A stretch of DNA of 64,000 nucleotides, from positions 1 to 64,000 of the forward strand of contig OENT01000965.1 of the NCBI GenBank assembly GCA_900239685.1, written 5' to 3'. A program made the position numbers and the translations under genes. Below the pieces are notes generated by a model that was given only the letters and a program-made list of their open reading frames with translations, did no database searches and was not told the DNA's origin. Positions 24,701 to 39,473 of this stretch are shown here, in pieces. The stretch's first letter is position 1, and each line of letters opens with the position of its first letter. The stretch comes from Rotaria macrura (Eukaryota > Rotifera > Eurotatoria > Philodinida > Philodinidae).

Positions 24701-27337
24701 GTAAACTATTCTCGTTTTGCTAAAGAAGCTTTTGATGTTTTCAACAGCATGGCCAGCCAATGCACATGAAACAACGACTGTGATTCGAATATTAGTTGAC
24801 AAACGTATCATAATATCAAATCATCTCGTTGTGTTAATGATAACAACACATTACGTTTACAGTCAAAATGGTCTATTGAAGCCTGTCAACACAGCAATCA
24901 ATACTATCATTTGTACTAAGGTCATTTGATATTGTCAGTCATTTTTTTTCGGGCTATCTTAATTTCGCTATAGATTCAATAAAGTATATGATTCTCCTTT
25001 ATGTGTCAAATCAATATAACCAAGACCGTGCTGTTAAGCTTAATTGCATACCAATGCAGACCGATAAAAAGTGAACATGCACATGCAATATAACGGACGC
25101 TGTACCTATTAACTTTGTGAGTAAATTATCAATTCTAATGAATCATGCTACTCGTGAATCGTGAATCGTGCAGCTCTCTTCAATATACAGAACGTAGACG
25201 ATGCATAGCAAACATACACGGAACATAGGTCATTTCGACAGACACAAATTCATTGTTCAATCATCTGCATTCTCAGGATTTAAAAAATCGTCAATTATAC
25301 TTGAAGTATAACATGCATAAAAATTCAATAAGTTTTTATTCTGATAGTGATTTAATTTTTTCGAGTAAGTTAGTTTTGTTTTCTGACAAGATTGCTGGAT
25401 AATTTCAAAAGTATTTGGATGATAAACAGATTTCATTTGATAGTATGTCTCCCATGTGATGCACTTTGAACACATATTTCTGTTAATGATATTGATTAGT
25501 TTATAAAATTTCATCATTCAGAGTGAGCTACGAGAACAAATCACAAGATACCATTGTGCAATCCATGACTACTTACTCGCTTAGTACTTTATTAACAATA
25601 TTCAGATCACTATTCGTTAAGATTTTCTTCGTTTCATAAGAAAATTAGAAATATTTATCCAGTCACCATAAACGATATGATTGCATACAAAATGCTTTCT
25701 CGTCCTCTTTCGTTGTTACAATGCAGTCGAGTCGAGGTTAGTTTGATTTTTCTTAATAAAATGAAGAAACAGACCGAAAGAAAATAAACACAATAATAGT
25801 GAAACAACCGATAAATTCGATTCTTCTTCTACATTAAATATTTTTACGGAAGAAATTCGCTCTTATATATATAAGATTTATTGGATAGACTTTTGTTCCT
25901 CATTGTACTAAATTATTCGAATCGGATGAAACTATATCTCGATGCTATGTTCAAAATTCATTTCTGTATAACATGCGATTCAGCATCAATAATAGCTTGG
26001 CGATTAGGATGTTCAATTCAATTTGGTTAAAGGTTATGATAATAAAATCGTATGAAAAGAAACATATGCTTGATATTTTCATGATGATTCTACAGATGCC
26101 GCAAATGTCCATCATAGATTAGTTATAATTTATTAAATAAACAAGACTTCGATATGTTTGCTACCAATAAAATTTTGAGATTGAATTTTATCTTCGATCA
26201 GATATCGTTTTATGAATAAACATTAAGATTTTACTATCGGCGATGAGTATTGGTGTATAACTACAGATGGTTGCTTTTGCTTACTTGCTTACAACAATCT
26301 ATCCAACTACAACTATCGCACCCATATGGAAGAAAAGAAGAGAGGGAAGAAAAATAGAGAACGAGAAGGATTAACAACGTAGTAAGACGATGTAGGTACA
26401 TGTGTTGAACAAAATCTGTAAATTGGACACAGACAGAGAAGAAGAAAAGTCCTGAATAACCTTTCCATTCTGTTGTTTTATCTCGTCAACTAGCGTTACC
26501 GACACACATCTGACTGCTCCAACTGTACAACTGATCCAGACAAAAATATTGATCGTTTTGTTTTTCTTGTGAAGGTCGAAGTATCAATCAATCAGTAAGC
26601 ATCAAATGATTAAACTTTGATCGCACAGTCTATATGTCCAATCTTTGCCAATAGCTTTACTTTTGAATGAGGTGATTTTAGTAGTTTTTTTCTCTCTCTT
26701 TATGATTGATCTTTACTCTTTATTAATACTGATGACGTAACTGGCACGATTATTGAGTCCATACATATATGTTGTGTTTTTTATTACTAGCATTCGAGCG
26801 AATAAATTCAATGAGATAAACCTACTACCTCGACACTCTTTAATATATAAATTAAATTATTTCTACTAGTATTCATCGTTTGCATAAAGTGTTTGGGTAC
26901 AATTACCTTTGTATGGCTTGTTTATATACAAAAGAATATAAACATATGTTTGTTCTTAACTCTGCATATAGAATCGATACGATATTGTGAAAATAGTATC
27001 TATTAAAAGAATACCATAGAAACTTTTCTTTTTTCTTTATTTTAGAAACGATATGTTTATTAGTTATCATCATTATTTATTATTATCGTCTTTATAATAT
27101 TTTTCATTGTTATTGAATGAATATTAGTCATGCATAAAAATTATTCTTTCATATCAATAGCCATTTAACTTATTATTATTGTTATTTGATCTTTTTCGAC
27201 TAAAAAAGAAACGAAACAAATTTTTATTAAACTTGTGTCTCAGTTTTTTTTTCATATTCACTTTTTACGTTCACATTAGTTTTGCAAGATAGAAAACAGT
27301 TTAACAAAAAGTAATTTGCTTCTTTCACTTATTGTCA
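18780..27337. other. Gene-poor A+T-rich region of 8.6 kb
   Basis: No exon chain, domain or long open frame could be supported on either strand. The start is the upstream region of the KH gene, including an AT microsatellite near 18972-18988. A less A+T-rich patch at 19320-19660 includes a stretch resembling part of 5S rRNA. The end is the promoter region of the N4BP2-type gene. Short open frames near 21290-21885, 24717-24929 and 25257-25517 have no recognisable similarity. Confidence 0.5.
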
Positions 27338-30300
27338 ATGACGACCCAAAGTGAAAACGGTACTATTAATGAATTTAATGGAAACAATCATACAGTAACA
27401 GTGATGAACGAGTAAATATTATTTTATGTTTATTTTCTTTTTTGATTTACTTATGAATGACGGTAGATCATCAATCAATGAATCTGATAACAACCAAGAA
27501 GCATTGTCTAGACTCGATGAGAACGAAACAATGTAGGACATAAATATTTGCATTATTTTTATTTTAAATATCAACATTTTCTATAGATCAATTACTTTGA
27601 GACATAATTCAACGCATGAAAACGACGAAAATATTAATATTAATGATGATAATCAAATAAATTCAATAAACAAACTTAATACAAATGAAGAATGCGAACA
27701 ACAAAAAGATGAAACAACAATCCATAATCATGTAGATGATACTCGATCGAAAAAATTATTTAATTCAAAGTATAAATATTCATCTGCTGCATATCATCGA
27801 CCACCATATTATATGAACGGTCATCCGTATGGGCCAGCACCCTGCTTCTTTTATCATGTAACACCAATCAATGAAAAACCGCCACCATTAATGGTGATCC
27901 CAACTCAACCACCAGCATCATCAACAGCAACAACAACAACACCATCAACAGTAGCAACGACAACAACAGCTGCAACAACATCTGATAATCAAACTAGTAA
28001 TTCTACAACAACTTCATCTCAAAATCTACCACCTCGTCTAAGACAAACATCTGCCAATGAAACTGATTCAAATTTACAACAATCATCATCTCAAACAACA
28101 ACTTCGCAAGCAACAACAAACGGCCGTCGACATCGAAGTATTCTACCTCGTGGTAGTTGTAATTATTATTCTACACATCCACCCCCACCCTTAATGGCAA
28201 CACCACCCGGTGTTCTTTTTCCATATCCACCAACATTTCATCAACCGGGCCATGTTGCATATAACATTCGAACACCTGACGAACTTGAATTACTTGCTTT
28301 TCAACAACACATGATGAATATACCGCCACCACTCATTTGGCCACCGCCGGCACACTATCCTCATTATCCGCCATACTCAATGTATGAACCATCGGCATAC
28401 ATGTACAATAATTCATCGTCGATGAATTCAAATAATTCATTACTAAATCCTGAAGCTGCTGAATGGGTACCGACATCTAATGATGCAGATGCATCTTCAT
28501 CAGATAATAATATTTTAATTGACGATGAAATAAATTTTCCACCGTTGAACAATAATCGTACAGAAGAAAATAATACGGAACATCAAAATCACGTCGATTC
28601 TTCAGCTGAACTAGATTCAACGACTAATATAGACGATAAAACAACAACGTCGACAACGAAAACTGATACGAACACAAACAATTTATCATCTAGTCAAGAG
28701 GATAATAAAACTATATCATCATCGAAGTCGACAACAATATCATATTCAGATGTTATTCTTCAAACATTGGATGTTAATAAATCAAATAAAACTATTACTA
28801 CAAATAATCAAAGTCAACGTCGTCAGCAGCCATCAAAAACAAGTATAACAGTTCAATTACCAGCAAGAGATCGAACAACAAAACAACAGAAGCCTCAACT
28901 TCCTATTCCTAAAGACATTGCATCTCATCGGCGTCGACTTCCTACCAATCGAAATAATTTTAATGGAGTACGGAATACAATTACAACAGAAACCCCGAAA
29001 CAACAACAACAATTAACAGATGATTGGATTGAAGTTAAATCTAAAAAAACAAAAAAATTCGATCGATCAGTCAGCGATATACAATATGAAACTCCTACAA
29101 TTATGCCTCAAAAATCATTGTCAGATCAACAATTAGCTAAAACATTATCGCCACCATCATCACTATCATCAGCTAGTGATAATACAATAGGAACATCTAC
29201 ATCCGAAGAAGAAGAAGATAAAGATGATTTAAATCATGCATCTGGTGGTCAACTTGGTGTTGCTCTTGAAAATAACAGTACAACAGCAACGACGACGACG
29301 ACAACATCATCAACAACAAATGATTACAATCAAATCATCATTGATGATATCCATAGAAGGCTCGATAACGGAGAACGATTATTAATTATATTGCGAGGAT
29401 GTCCTGGTATGTATCCATTTTCTATTTAAATTTTATAAACTAAGTAAATAGCCTTTTATTCACTAAAATTGTTCGAAATTAGTCGATTTCACATTTTTTG
29501 CTTGTATGGGACATCATTTAACTCATTTAACAGGCGTGTTGAAGTATGTAGGATAGCTATTGACACTCCTCCTAGACCATAGCGTATGTCAATTGAAGGT
29601 CATCGTACATCGTGACAGACAATAGTCAGATGTCATCGCAAAATATAACGAACGTATTGCTGATTTAAGATGAAATTCCACAAATCATAATAATGACTCA
29701 TTATGATACATAAAGTATTTGCCAATTCCATATTGGCTAAATATCCAATCAGACAAATATGCATTCTAAAATCGAATAGTCTTGTGATTTAGTAAGAATA
29801 ACTGTCTATTTTTGACGTTTGATTCTCAAAAGACGATTTCTAGCAATATTGTTGTCACTTCAAACAAAATTTCATGTCATCTACTATCGATGCATACATA
29901 TTAACATGAAGAAAAAAAAAACAAATGTTATTATTCGAACTTTAATATTATTTTTTCTTTTTTGTTTATATCAAATCAGGTTCAGGCAAATCAACACTAG
30001 CAAAGTACATTTTAGTTTTGTTTCTTTGAACTAAAAGTAACTTTTTGTTTTATTTGTCTTTATTATCTAGAACATTAAATAATGGTTACAATGGTCAAAT
30101 TTTATCGGCAGATGAATATTTCAAAGATAATAATGCAAATGAATATCGATTCGATCAGACGAAATTTGAAACTGTTCATCTTGATAATCGTCGTCGAGGT
30201 AAATTGTTTGTTTGTCAATGTATGTTGAGATTTTCAAAAAAAATATCAACTGACTCATTCTATTAAGTATCGGATGCGTTGAAACAAAAAATTGTTCCAA

Positions 30301-33300
30301 TAATACTTGATAATACAAATACAATATCGTCGGAAATAAAACCATATGCAGTTTTGGTAAATATTAATATTCGTGTTTTCGAAACTGCTTCTACTGCATT
30401 ATATGGAATGATTTAGGGTAAAGAAGCTGGCTATAATATTCTTCTTATTGAACCACAAACACCATGGCGATACAAAGCTCGTGAACTATTCAAGTTAGTT
30501 GATCATATGTTTGAAATTTAATTTTTTTGTTATCATTTTTCCCTGCACAGATAATCATTTAATTTACCGAGTGGTATGTTTGTTTTTATGGAGAATGACT
30601 CTTTCTTCTCTCATTTGGGAGGCTTATTCTCTTCAACTTATGCACTGACACTTTTCTACTTTGTTTTTAATCTCTAAATACCTGCTACATTCTCAGGAAT
30701 TTAGATCTAGGTCAGGTGCAAACATTATCTCAACGATACCAACAACTAATGCTCGTTTTACCGATATACATTAGTCTGATTTCACCCGTTGTACATCGTG
30801 ACTTTCTTGAAAAAAGAAAATCTTGTAATCTACGACTTGCCTAAATAAGAAAATCTTACTTCTCTTTTTCGTTTTGTCAAACGACATGAATTTAAAAACA
30901 TGCCTACATATCTAACTGTTCTAAAGCTTACTTCTTCTACTATGCAATGAATAGAAAAACAATCTTTGGTTTTTGTCTCATCGAAACTCTATCTGAGTGA
31001 GAGTTTTAAAGAAGAGTCGCGAGCAGACAATATCGTTTTTCACTTTCGATTCTAATCATTCCATTCGTGTACGTTCTAATATGAGCAAAGTTCCCTTGCA
31101 TTATCTTAGCCATGCAAAAATTTCTAACATAAATCAATGAGTAATCAGAAATCTAGACATCTTTTTCAATTTCATCCATAAATTTGATAACTCACTCATG
31201 ATGAAAAACAATATTCTATCACTTCCCTGAAGTTCGCTCAACTCCAATAGAAATCGCTCGATTCAGGTGACTTCGTAACATCGGATTTTTCAAGAAATTC
31301 ATCGAAAGAAAAACAACGGGCTAACTCTTTTCTATTGGATTAATACCTCTCTAAATACAATATTATTGAGATGAATCCAATTCATTAATAATATTTTGCA
31401 TGTTTCAAAAATTATCGACAACATCATTTTTATTTATCCGACTATTCGATTAAATCTATGTTTTAAATATTTTGAGATTTTCCATTTGAGAAATTATTAA
31501 TAGATCTAATCTCGTTATTAAATTAACATTTACTTTCTTAATATAAAATTAGAAGTGGTTTTTATGCTAAAATTTAGACGAAATCTTCATAATATACCAT
31601 TACGACGTATTAAAGAAATGTTAAATAATTTCGATCATGATCTAACAGTTGAGAATATAATTGATCAAACAAAACCGAATCCATTTAAACCATGTCAAAG
31701 TTCACAGAGTATTGATCAACATGGAACAAATCAAGGATCATTAGATCCAATATTAGCATCAAAGAAATCGTTTAATATTATTGATGATTCAAATATACTT
31801 GATGATGTTCGTCTTTGCATCGATGATATGATTTTATTTTTAACATCTACTTTTTATCAAACATCACAATCATTAACTTCACTGTCGACATCGTTCTCTG
31901 ATTTATCATTAATACCATCCTCATCGTCGCCTACAACACCGACAACACCACATTCATTATTTCATCGTTCATTGTCAAGATTCTCATCAACAACTACTAG
32001 TCAAGATCATCCGTTTAGTAACGAACATCTTTTACGTTTACCAACAGCAGCATTTTCACGTTGTATTGAAAAATTAACACCACCATCATCAACGAATTCA
32101 AGTATTATTGGAAAAAAACGACGAAAAAATAAAAATAAACAACAACAACAACAACAACAACAGCAGCAGTCTAATGAAATTTTTTTGAATACAAATAATA
32201 ATAACAATAATAACATTTATGCAATGTTCGATGAAAATATTGACTTCTTACAAAAAACAAATTATAATGTTATTCTTCCTGAAGATTATTCCGATCTTAT
32301 TATCATTGATGAACAGGATGACAATCATTATGAAGATTATGTAACACAAGAATTTCATCGTCATCATCAGAGAAATTCTCATCGGTAAATTTTTTATTCT
32401 CTCGAAGCAGATTGGTCATGACTCATCTTGTTCTGATTCATTCTCCTTCCTCTTTCTTACGTTCTCTATCGGCCTATAGTATTCGTATTTGTCTTTACTC
32501 GTCCACATGATAGGCTTGAGAGCAAAATAAATATTTATCGCGTTCTTTTTCGATTTGTTTTCATTCGACTATTTTCTTCTTGAGTACAACAAGTAATTAT
32601 ACAAAGAATGGATAGTACGTTAAAGAAAATGTATAAAGAAGCAATGAGGTAAATTTAAATTCTCTACACTTTTCTTTTAAAAGTCCGTCAACGTCACTTA
32701 AAAAACAGAAGAAAAAAAAACACATGAGAACAAGACAAAAACTACTTTATTTTTCGTTGCAGCTATTCAATTTTTACAATTAAATCATTTATAGGGATCA
32801 TTCATCGATAAATCCTCATCCACAAACATCAACAACGAATAAAAAAAATGAATTAATAAACATCATTCATGATGAATTAAACAAACCTTTTGAATCAACT
32901 GATCAATATCCGTCCAAATCAGTTCGCCACATTGGTGTACAATGTTCATCAGGTGATTTCGATCAAGAAATACGTCTTTCTGATCGAACTTTAGTCGGTC
33001 GTTTATCAGCTCAACCAACAACACCATTATCCATCTCAATACGTCCAGGTTATATTGAATGTGGTACACAAGTTGATTTAACTGAACATTCAATTCAATC
33101 ATTATCACATCTAATTGAGATTTATTCGGATCGTTTATCACTTGAAGTCATAAAACAATTTTATGATCTTTGTAATTCTGATCTTCTATGGGCAAGAATA
33201 CAAATCGATGAATATCTTAAACATAATCATGATAATTATCTATCAACTATTCCAACACTTCGACAATTAAGTTTAAATGTTTTGAATGAATGGAATGAAC

Positions 33301-36300
33301 AATTGAAACATTCAAATCCGTCATTTGATACAATATCAATTGGTGATTTACTTCAAGATATTAACGATGAGCCCATATTTGAAGAATTAATATTAGACGA
33401 TGAAATAAATAATCAATCCATAGAAGTTACCGATGCAAAACAAATGACAATACCATGGTCAATTATAAATTCATTGCAAGAATTATATGGTGAATTGCCA
33501 ATATCATCCAATACGACGAATGGTTTATGCTTACCGTTGGATGATGAACTTTCCATAAATATTTATCAAGCATTACAAAGATTTTCAGGTGTAACAAATA
33601 AGTTAAATAAACCGGTGAATGAAAAGAAATTAACCAAAGAGAATAAAAAATTAAATAAACAACGTTGGAATCTACCACCACCAAATGAGTCAAGCAAGAA
33701 TTCAAATAAGAATACTAAAGGCCCGTCATTGAAAGAAATTATGAATGAAGAACTCAATTATATCAACACACAAAAAGTAGTACAGGTATTTTATATGAAT
33801 TGTTGTTCATTACGCAAATAGACTTTAGAGAATCTCATCAACTATCGTTTAAAGGAAATCTATTATTAGTCGATTACATCGTGTAAGTTCTGATGATATG
33901 GATATGAGTACCCTCTAGACAACTACAGGTGCACACTTTTGTCGGCCTAGAATCAAGTCACATCGTCAGTTAGCAGCGGTGTAACCAAGTGAGAGACAAA
34001 CGGGTAGTTTTCCATTGAAGTTTTGTTGTTTCATAATTATTTATTTATTTTTCAATTACATATATAGATGAATTGTGTTTTTTTTTCTTTCGTCTTCATG
34101 TCACATACACTCTATATGTGTTCTTTCTATGAAGAATTAAGAAAAGAAGAATAAAAAGAACTTCTTCTAAAGGTGGTAAGACGTCGATAGGCACAGCATC
34201 TACGTCATCACTGAAATCTGAATGCGAGATTGAAGTTTAAAAAATATCTCTTCTCATTTATGTTTGGATCATCAAACTTCTTCTGCGTGTTTATGTGTTC
34301 GAAAGATAAATTCTTTGCATCCAGAGCAATACAGTTGCAAAGTAGTTTCACTGATATTTACTGTTTAAGTTTGATCTGCATCTGAATCCACCAGTCGACA
34401 TAGCGAGTTTTGGTGATTTCAATGAAAGCGTTTTCACTCGAATTAAGTCATAGAATATACTCAAAACAACAATTTACTTTTGCTACTTACCTACATAAAA
34501 GAACGAATTAAAATGTCACACAGATATCCAACCAGTTCATTGTTAAATTTGAGCAGATACATAGTTGATAATTTATTCTTAATCGAAAAAGAATTAGGGT
34601 TTACATTGATCGATAAAATACAGACAATGTGATACATTCAATATGGTCAATTCACCGATTATAGAAACTCAGCAAACGAAAACAATATAGTATTGTATTG
34701 TCTTCGTTTTCTCTAAGCATCTATACAACAAAAGCCGTTGGCTTCAAATAACAGGTCGGACACAGATCAAAACTTATGGTTTAAACGAAAAATCTTTCAG
34801 TCTATACAGTTCAAAATTATAGTGGGCAAGTTTTTTTCGCCGTCTTCCTGAAAATCAATCAACTTTTTCTTTCTTAAGGACTATAGAATCCTTTCATTAC
34901 TCTTCCCCATATAGCCTACATTCCAGGAGAATAGTTTTGACAGCAGCCCGATCCTATTTCATGTGAATTTCTAAAAAACTGATGAATTCCTGTAGGAATC
35001 CACGTCGTGGATCGATATTTGGATCCCTACGATTGTTATCCTATCATATCTTACTGTCAGATCCGATGCAACCTGTAGGTAAACATATGGTCAATCTCTA
35101 GTGTTGACTCCAGATACTGAATCCTGTCCAAATAATAAAATATGAATTTTCCGTCGGATCCTTTGGTAGTTCCTCAACCCTGAATTCCATCGGATCTTAT
35201 AAGATCCTATAGGATTTATTCAATTATTTATCAGATATTGACATAGACAAGTGTTTCTTAGCAAAGAAATAACTACTCAGTTTCTTAATTTCTAGTCATT
35301 GTCATCGTAAGTAGTAAAGTGATTACGTTTGTGCGGCCACTGCCACTACCAAAGAACCTAAAGATTTGAATCTGTGTCCTTCGAAGATTTTACAAATTTT
35401 CCTTCCCACCTCCGATCGACCTATCGACTTGCATCTCTAATCGCTTCTTGTATAATAACGTATGCATGTTTTCCGTTCCCTTGCTCATCTATGCCTATGT
35501 AGATACTTTTATAAAACATTCACTCTACTATCTTCTCATTTTCGAAGAGAATTGCTAGTTGGTAACATCATTTGCACTTTATCTCTCTCTTTTTGTATCA
35601 TTTTTATGACGTCATATATACGTATTTACTACGTTTGACAACGATAAAATAGCACGGAGAATTTCCTCTATACAACTCTTGAAGGATACTCACTTGAATA
35701 AAATTTATTCAGATAAAAAGAACCATATCAAGCCCTAACTTGAAACGAAAATAATCAATCTATCTTGTCTAAATAGACATGACAATATAATTATCTAAAC
35801 TTAGATTTCAATGATATTTTAATCGAAATCATGTTGGCAATGTAATAGTTCTTTTGCTTCTTTTGCATTTAGAAACGTCCACTTGATTTTGCTAGTCAAC
35901 ATAAATTAAAAGAATTGGAACAAGAGTTTCCAACATTTTCTCCAGATGTTCTCTATGACATATTTTGTGAAAATGAATCAGATTATAATTTAACATATGT
36001 GTGTATATCATCGATGCTTGATGAACATGCTCCAATCAATATTGTTTCAAAATCTCAATCATTCCCATTATCGACTGTGTCTTCTACTACAACTACAAAT
36101 ACTAAAGGTGAATCGGTTCTCGAATCACACGAAATCTCACGGTGTAATGCTCGTCTTTATGGTTCAAAACGTAAAGAGTGCTACAATAAAGCTGATCAAG
36201 CAAATCGTCACGGAATGATTGGTGTTGCATCTTATTATATAAATCAAGCACGAGAACAAACTCGACTAATGAAAGATGCTAATCGAATGGCAAGTGAACA

Positions 36301-36547
36301 TTTATCAAGAACAAGAATCCTTCAGTTTCGTCAAACACATCGACTTGATCTTCACGAATTATATCCAGACGAAGCACTTCAATTATTTAAACAAGTCGAA
36401 CATGAATTAAATGAAGGAATCAAGCGAACAACTCCAAAATCAATTGAAGTCATCACTGGTTACGGAAAACATTCAGTGTATGGTGGGGGTTGTGGAAAAA
36501 TACGTTCTACAATTCTTGCTTACATACAACAGAGAAATTATAAGTAA
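27338..36547 (+). CDS. N4BP2: N4BP2-type protein: P-loop kinase, CUE, DUF1771 and Smr domains
   Basis: Eleven exons join in phase: 27338-27411, 27467-27532, 27587-29406, 29980-30004, 30071-30198, 30268-30356, 30417-30493, 31578-32384, 32607-32648, 32795-33785 and 35873-36547, giving 1,597 residues (human N4BP2 has 1,770). After a disordered Pro/Thr/Asn-rich N-terminus the Walker A motif GCPGSGKST lies near residue 652. The kinase continues with SADEYF, ILDNTNT and EPQTPWRYKARELFKRN. A poly-Gln tract follows, then a CUE-like segment (about 1383-1425), DUF1771 (about 1466-1522) and an Smr domain (about 1530-1597) with LDLHEL and TGYGKHS. N4BP2 relatives Cue2 and NONU-1 bind ubiquitin at stalled ribosomes and cut the mRNA with the Smr domain; that role is inferred here. 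The last codons overlap a good donor (AA/GTAAGA), so a further exon may complete the Smr fold. Confidence 0.9.
28434..28475 (+). other. PAM2-like PABP-binding motif within the N4BP2-type protein
   Basis: Residues about 330-343 read NSLLNPEAAEWVPT. The spacing L-N-P-x-A-x-x-W-x-P matches the PAM2 consensus that binds the MLLE domain of poly(A)-binding protein, with Trp in place of the usual Phe, as in LARP4. The motif sits in a disordered region and is followed by acidic residues and a second short hydrophobic motif, EINFPPL. Binding is inferred from the motif only. Confidence 0.6.
30494..31577 (+). other. Long intron 7 of the N4BP2-type gene, with a possible alternative exon
   Basis: This intron of 1,084 bp separates ELFK from RNLHNIPL inside the conserved kinase domain. 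A TCTCAG acceptor near 30699 is followed by an open frame (about 30700-30846) of some 48 codons in the phase of exon 7. It ends in TAA and would truncate the protein. Its product has no known domain, so it may be a chance frame, a transposon fragment or a terminal exon. Confidence 0.4.
33786..35872 (+). other. Long intron 10 of the N4BP2-type gene
   Basis: At 2,087 bp this is the longest intron of the gene. It lies just before the CUE-DUF1771-Smr exon. The stretch 34,930-35,230 is rich in GATCC and GGATC words, some in inverted orientation, and may be an old mobile-element copy. I cannot define its ends. No coding sequence is apparent. Confidence 0.4.
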
Positions 36548-37438
36548 GAAGACATTTTAAATCTGAATCTATTTAAAATGAATATTCATATAAATATTCA
36601 AATGTTTATAAATTTGATTTTAAGTTCGAAAAACATGTTTGCATTCTATCGACCATTCTAAAGCATATTCACGGACTTCTATAGAAAACATTTTGGTCAT
36701 CTATGAATATTAGACTCTGAACTGATCGGTTACTAGTACAGAACTAATAAGTTTTTGTAGCTATGTAGACTTTTTTTTTTGACCATGATAGAAAGGGTAT
36801 GCTTGTTATCGCTTGGCATAGAGTATCCTCATGAAATGAAAGACTTAACAGTTTTATATATAGATTTCAGTCTGGAATCGTATGTAATAGAAGAGAAGAG
36901 CACCTGTTCGTTTTCATTTAGACATAAGTACATATTTTATTTCGAAATTCTGAATGAAAGAAATATTCCAATCTTATTTCCGTCCCAAATATTCCTGCAG
37001 TTGATACAAAAACTCTTCCACTTTCAAACAATCGATCGCAGAAAGTTCATAAATTGTCTTCGGCATCTCTCTACTGATCACTATTAATGTGAAATATTCA
37101 GTCTGCTACAATCAAAGTCATATTTCAGATCGATCACTATAGTAGAGAAAATACACATGTAAAAATCATCAGAAATTGAAGAATCATCGACTCGTATATT
37201 TTCAGAACATCTGCTCATAGTCTTCAAATGTGTAAAAGTACAACATTTTATCCACAATATGATTGACAACAAACATTCATTGTGTTCTTTGTGTTTTAAT
37301 CAATGTTTTTAATCTATTTAGATACTCTGAACCCAACAAAGGTTCAATTCTAGTGCAGTTTTAATCAATGCACAAAAATAATGAACTTCATGTCTCTAAT
37401 TCGAATTTCTAGATTGTTGTCTCTTTGATTTGATTTAT

Positions 37439-37456
37439 GTGTGTGTGTGTGTGTGT
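37439..37456. repeat. GT dinucleotide microsatellite
   Basis: About nine uninterrupted GT units upstream of the UBE2K-type gene. Confidence 0.85.
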
Positions 37457-38047
37457 TCACGCGCAGTGATCTTCTACGATTTCACACTAGATATAGCCGT
37501 TGTTTTTTTTCTTTTTCTCGTGTTTTTTGGGTCTAGCGAGAGTCTTTCACTAGTTTTTTTTTTCTTTATTAAACTTCTTGCCTTCAAACACATGCATATT
37601 TCTGATTGCAGTTCTTATGTTTTTCAATGTGTGTGTGTTTGTGTAGTTAACAAAAGAAAAACCACAAATCTGTTTGTTTCTTTTTGTTTCAAGAGATATG
37701 TTAAATCTCATAGAGTTTATTTCTTTTCATTTTTTTTTGTTCACTGCGTGATTTTTTGCTTTGTCTATTTATTTCACACTTATCCGGTTCATTTCTATTT
37801 GCTGATTCATCATGTTTACAGCTCAGGAACTCGGTTCTCGACTGCTTTAGAAAGAAGTACCAAAAATTCAAGTTTTAGAAATACTCCGTCTGGTGCTAAT
37901 CAATCGAACAATGATTGGATTGACGAACATTTGTTTTCTTTTCTCTTTTCCTAATAATCCAACGTTAACGATGATGACACAAGGAAGAAAAGCAAATTGA
38001 TTGGAAAAGTGCCATTTTTCTTGTTTGTTTCTTCGCTTGTTTGTGTG

Positions 38048-38050
<3 letters not shown>

Positions 38051-38083
<33 letters not shown>
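38051..38083. repeat. GT dinucleotide microsatellite
   Basis: About sixteen uninterrupted GT units, the longest dinucleotide run I saw in the window, 400 bp upstream of the UBE2K-type start codon. Confidence 0.9.
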
Positions 38084-38084
<1 letters not shown>

Positions 38085-38482
38085 TATTAAAAATCCCCGT
38101 CCGAGATTAGAGATAAAGTACGTGTTTGTGTGTTTCCAAGTAGGGTCAACAAGAGAGTCGCTTGCGTCTATGCAGCAGTATTTTGTAAAACCCTTTTTCA
38201 TGTTTGGTAAACTCTAAGTAGCCATGTGCGTTTGTTCAGCTATTTTTTTAGTGAAAACAACCCTTTTCTTTCTCTTCTTTTGCTTACGTCCACGTTATAT
38301 CAACTCGTTTGTTTTTTCATGGTGTTCGAGTGCTTTTTCTTTTGTGTAGAACGAGAAAAACAAACAAAAATAAAGTATTAGGCCAATAACAAATTTCTGT
38401 GTTTTTATGTTTTCAACTCACACAATAGTCATCATTTTGCAGATAAATAAATAAATTTTGACTTGCGAAAAATTAATCAAAA

Positions 38483-39473
<991 letters not shown>

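Larger units (their letters stand above)
36548..38482. other. Intergenic DNA between the N4BP2-type and UBE2K-type genes
   Basis: The region holds T-rich stretches and GT microsatellites. A plus-strand open frame at 37430-37954 is mostly a T-rich simple-sequence translation. Its last 45 codons, after a TTTACAG acceptor near 37821, have a more ordinary codon mix and could be a spliced exon of unknown affiliation. Confidence 0.4.

Noticed and set aside
32132-32168. CAA/CAG run as an independent microsatellite
   Set aside because: It lies in frame inside exon 8 of the N4BP2-type gene and encodes its poly-Gln tract, so it is described there.
37320-37365. GGTTCAATTCTAG as a tRNA B-box
   Set aside because: No matching A-box, acceptor stem or anticodon arm could be folded around it.
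37430-37954. 174-codon plus-strand open frame upstream of the UBE2K-type gene
   Set aside because: Most of it is a translation of T-rich and GT-repeat DNA, giving Phe, Val and Cys runs. It has no domain, and the apparent membrane character comes from composition. Only its last 45 codons could be an exon, as noted in the findings.
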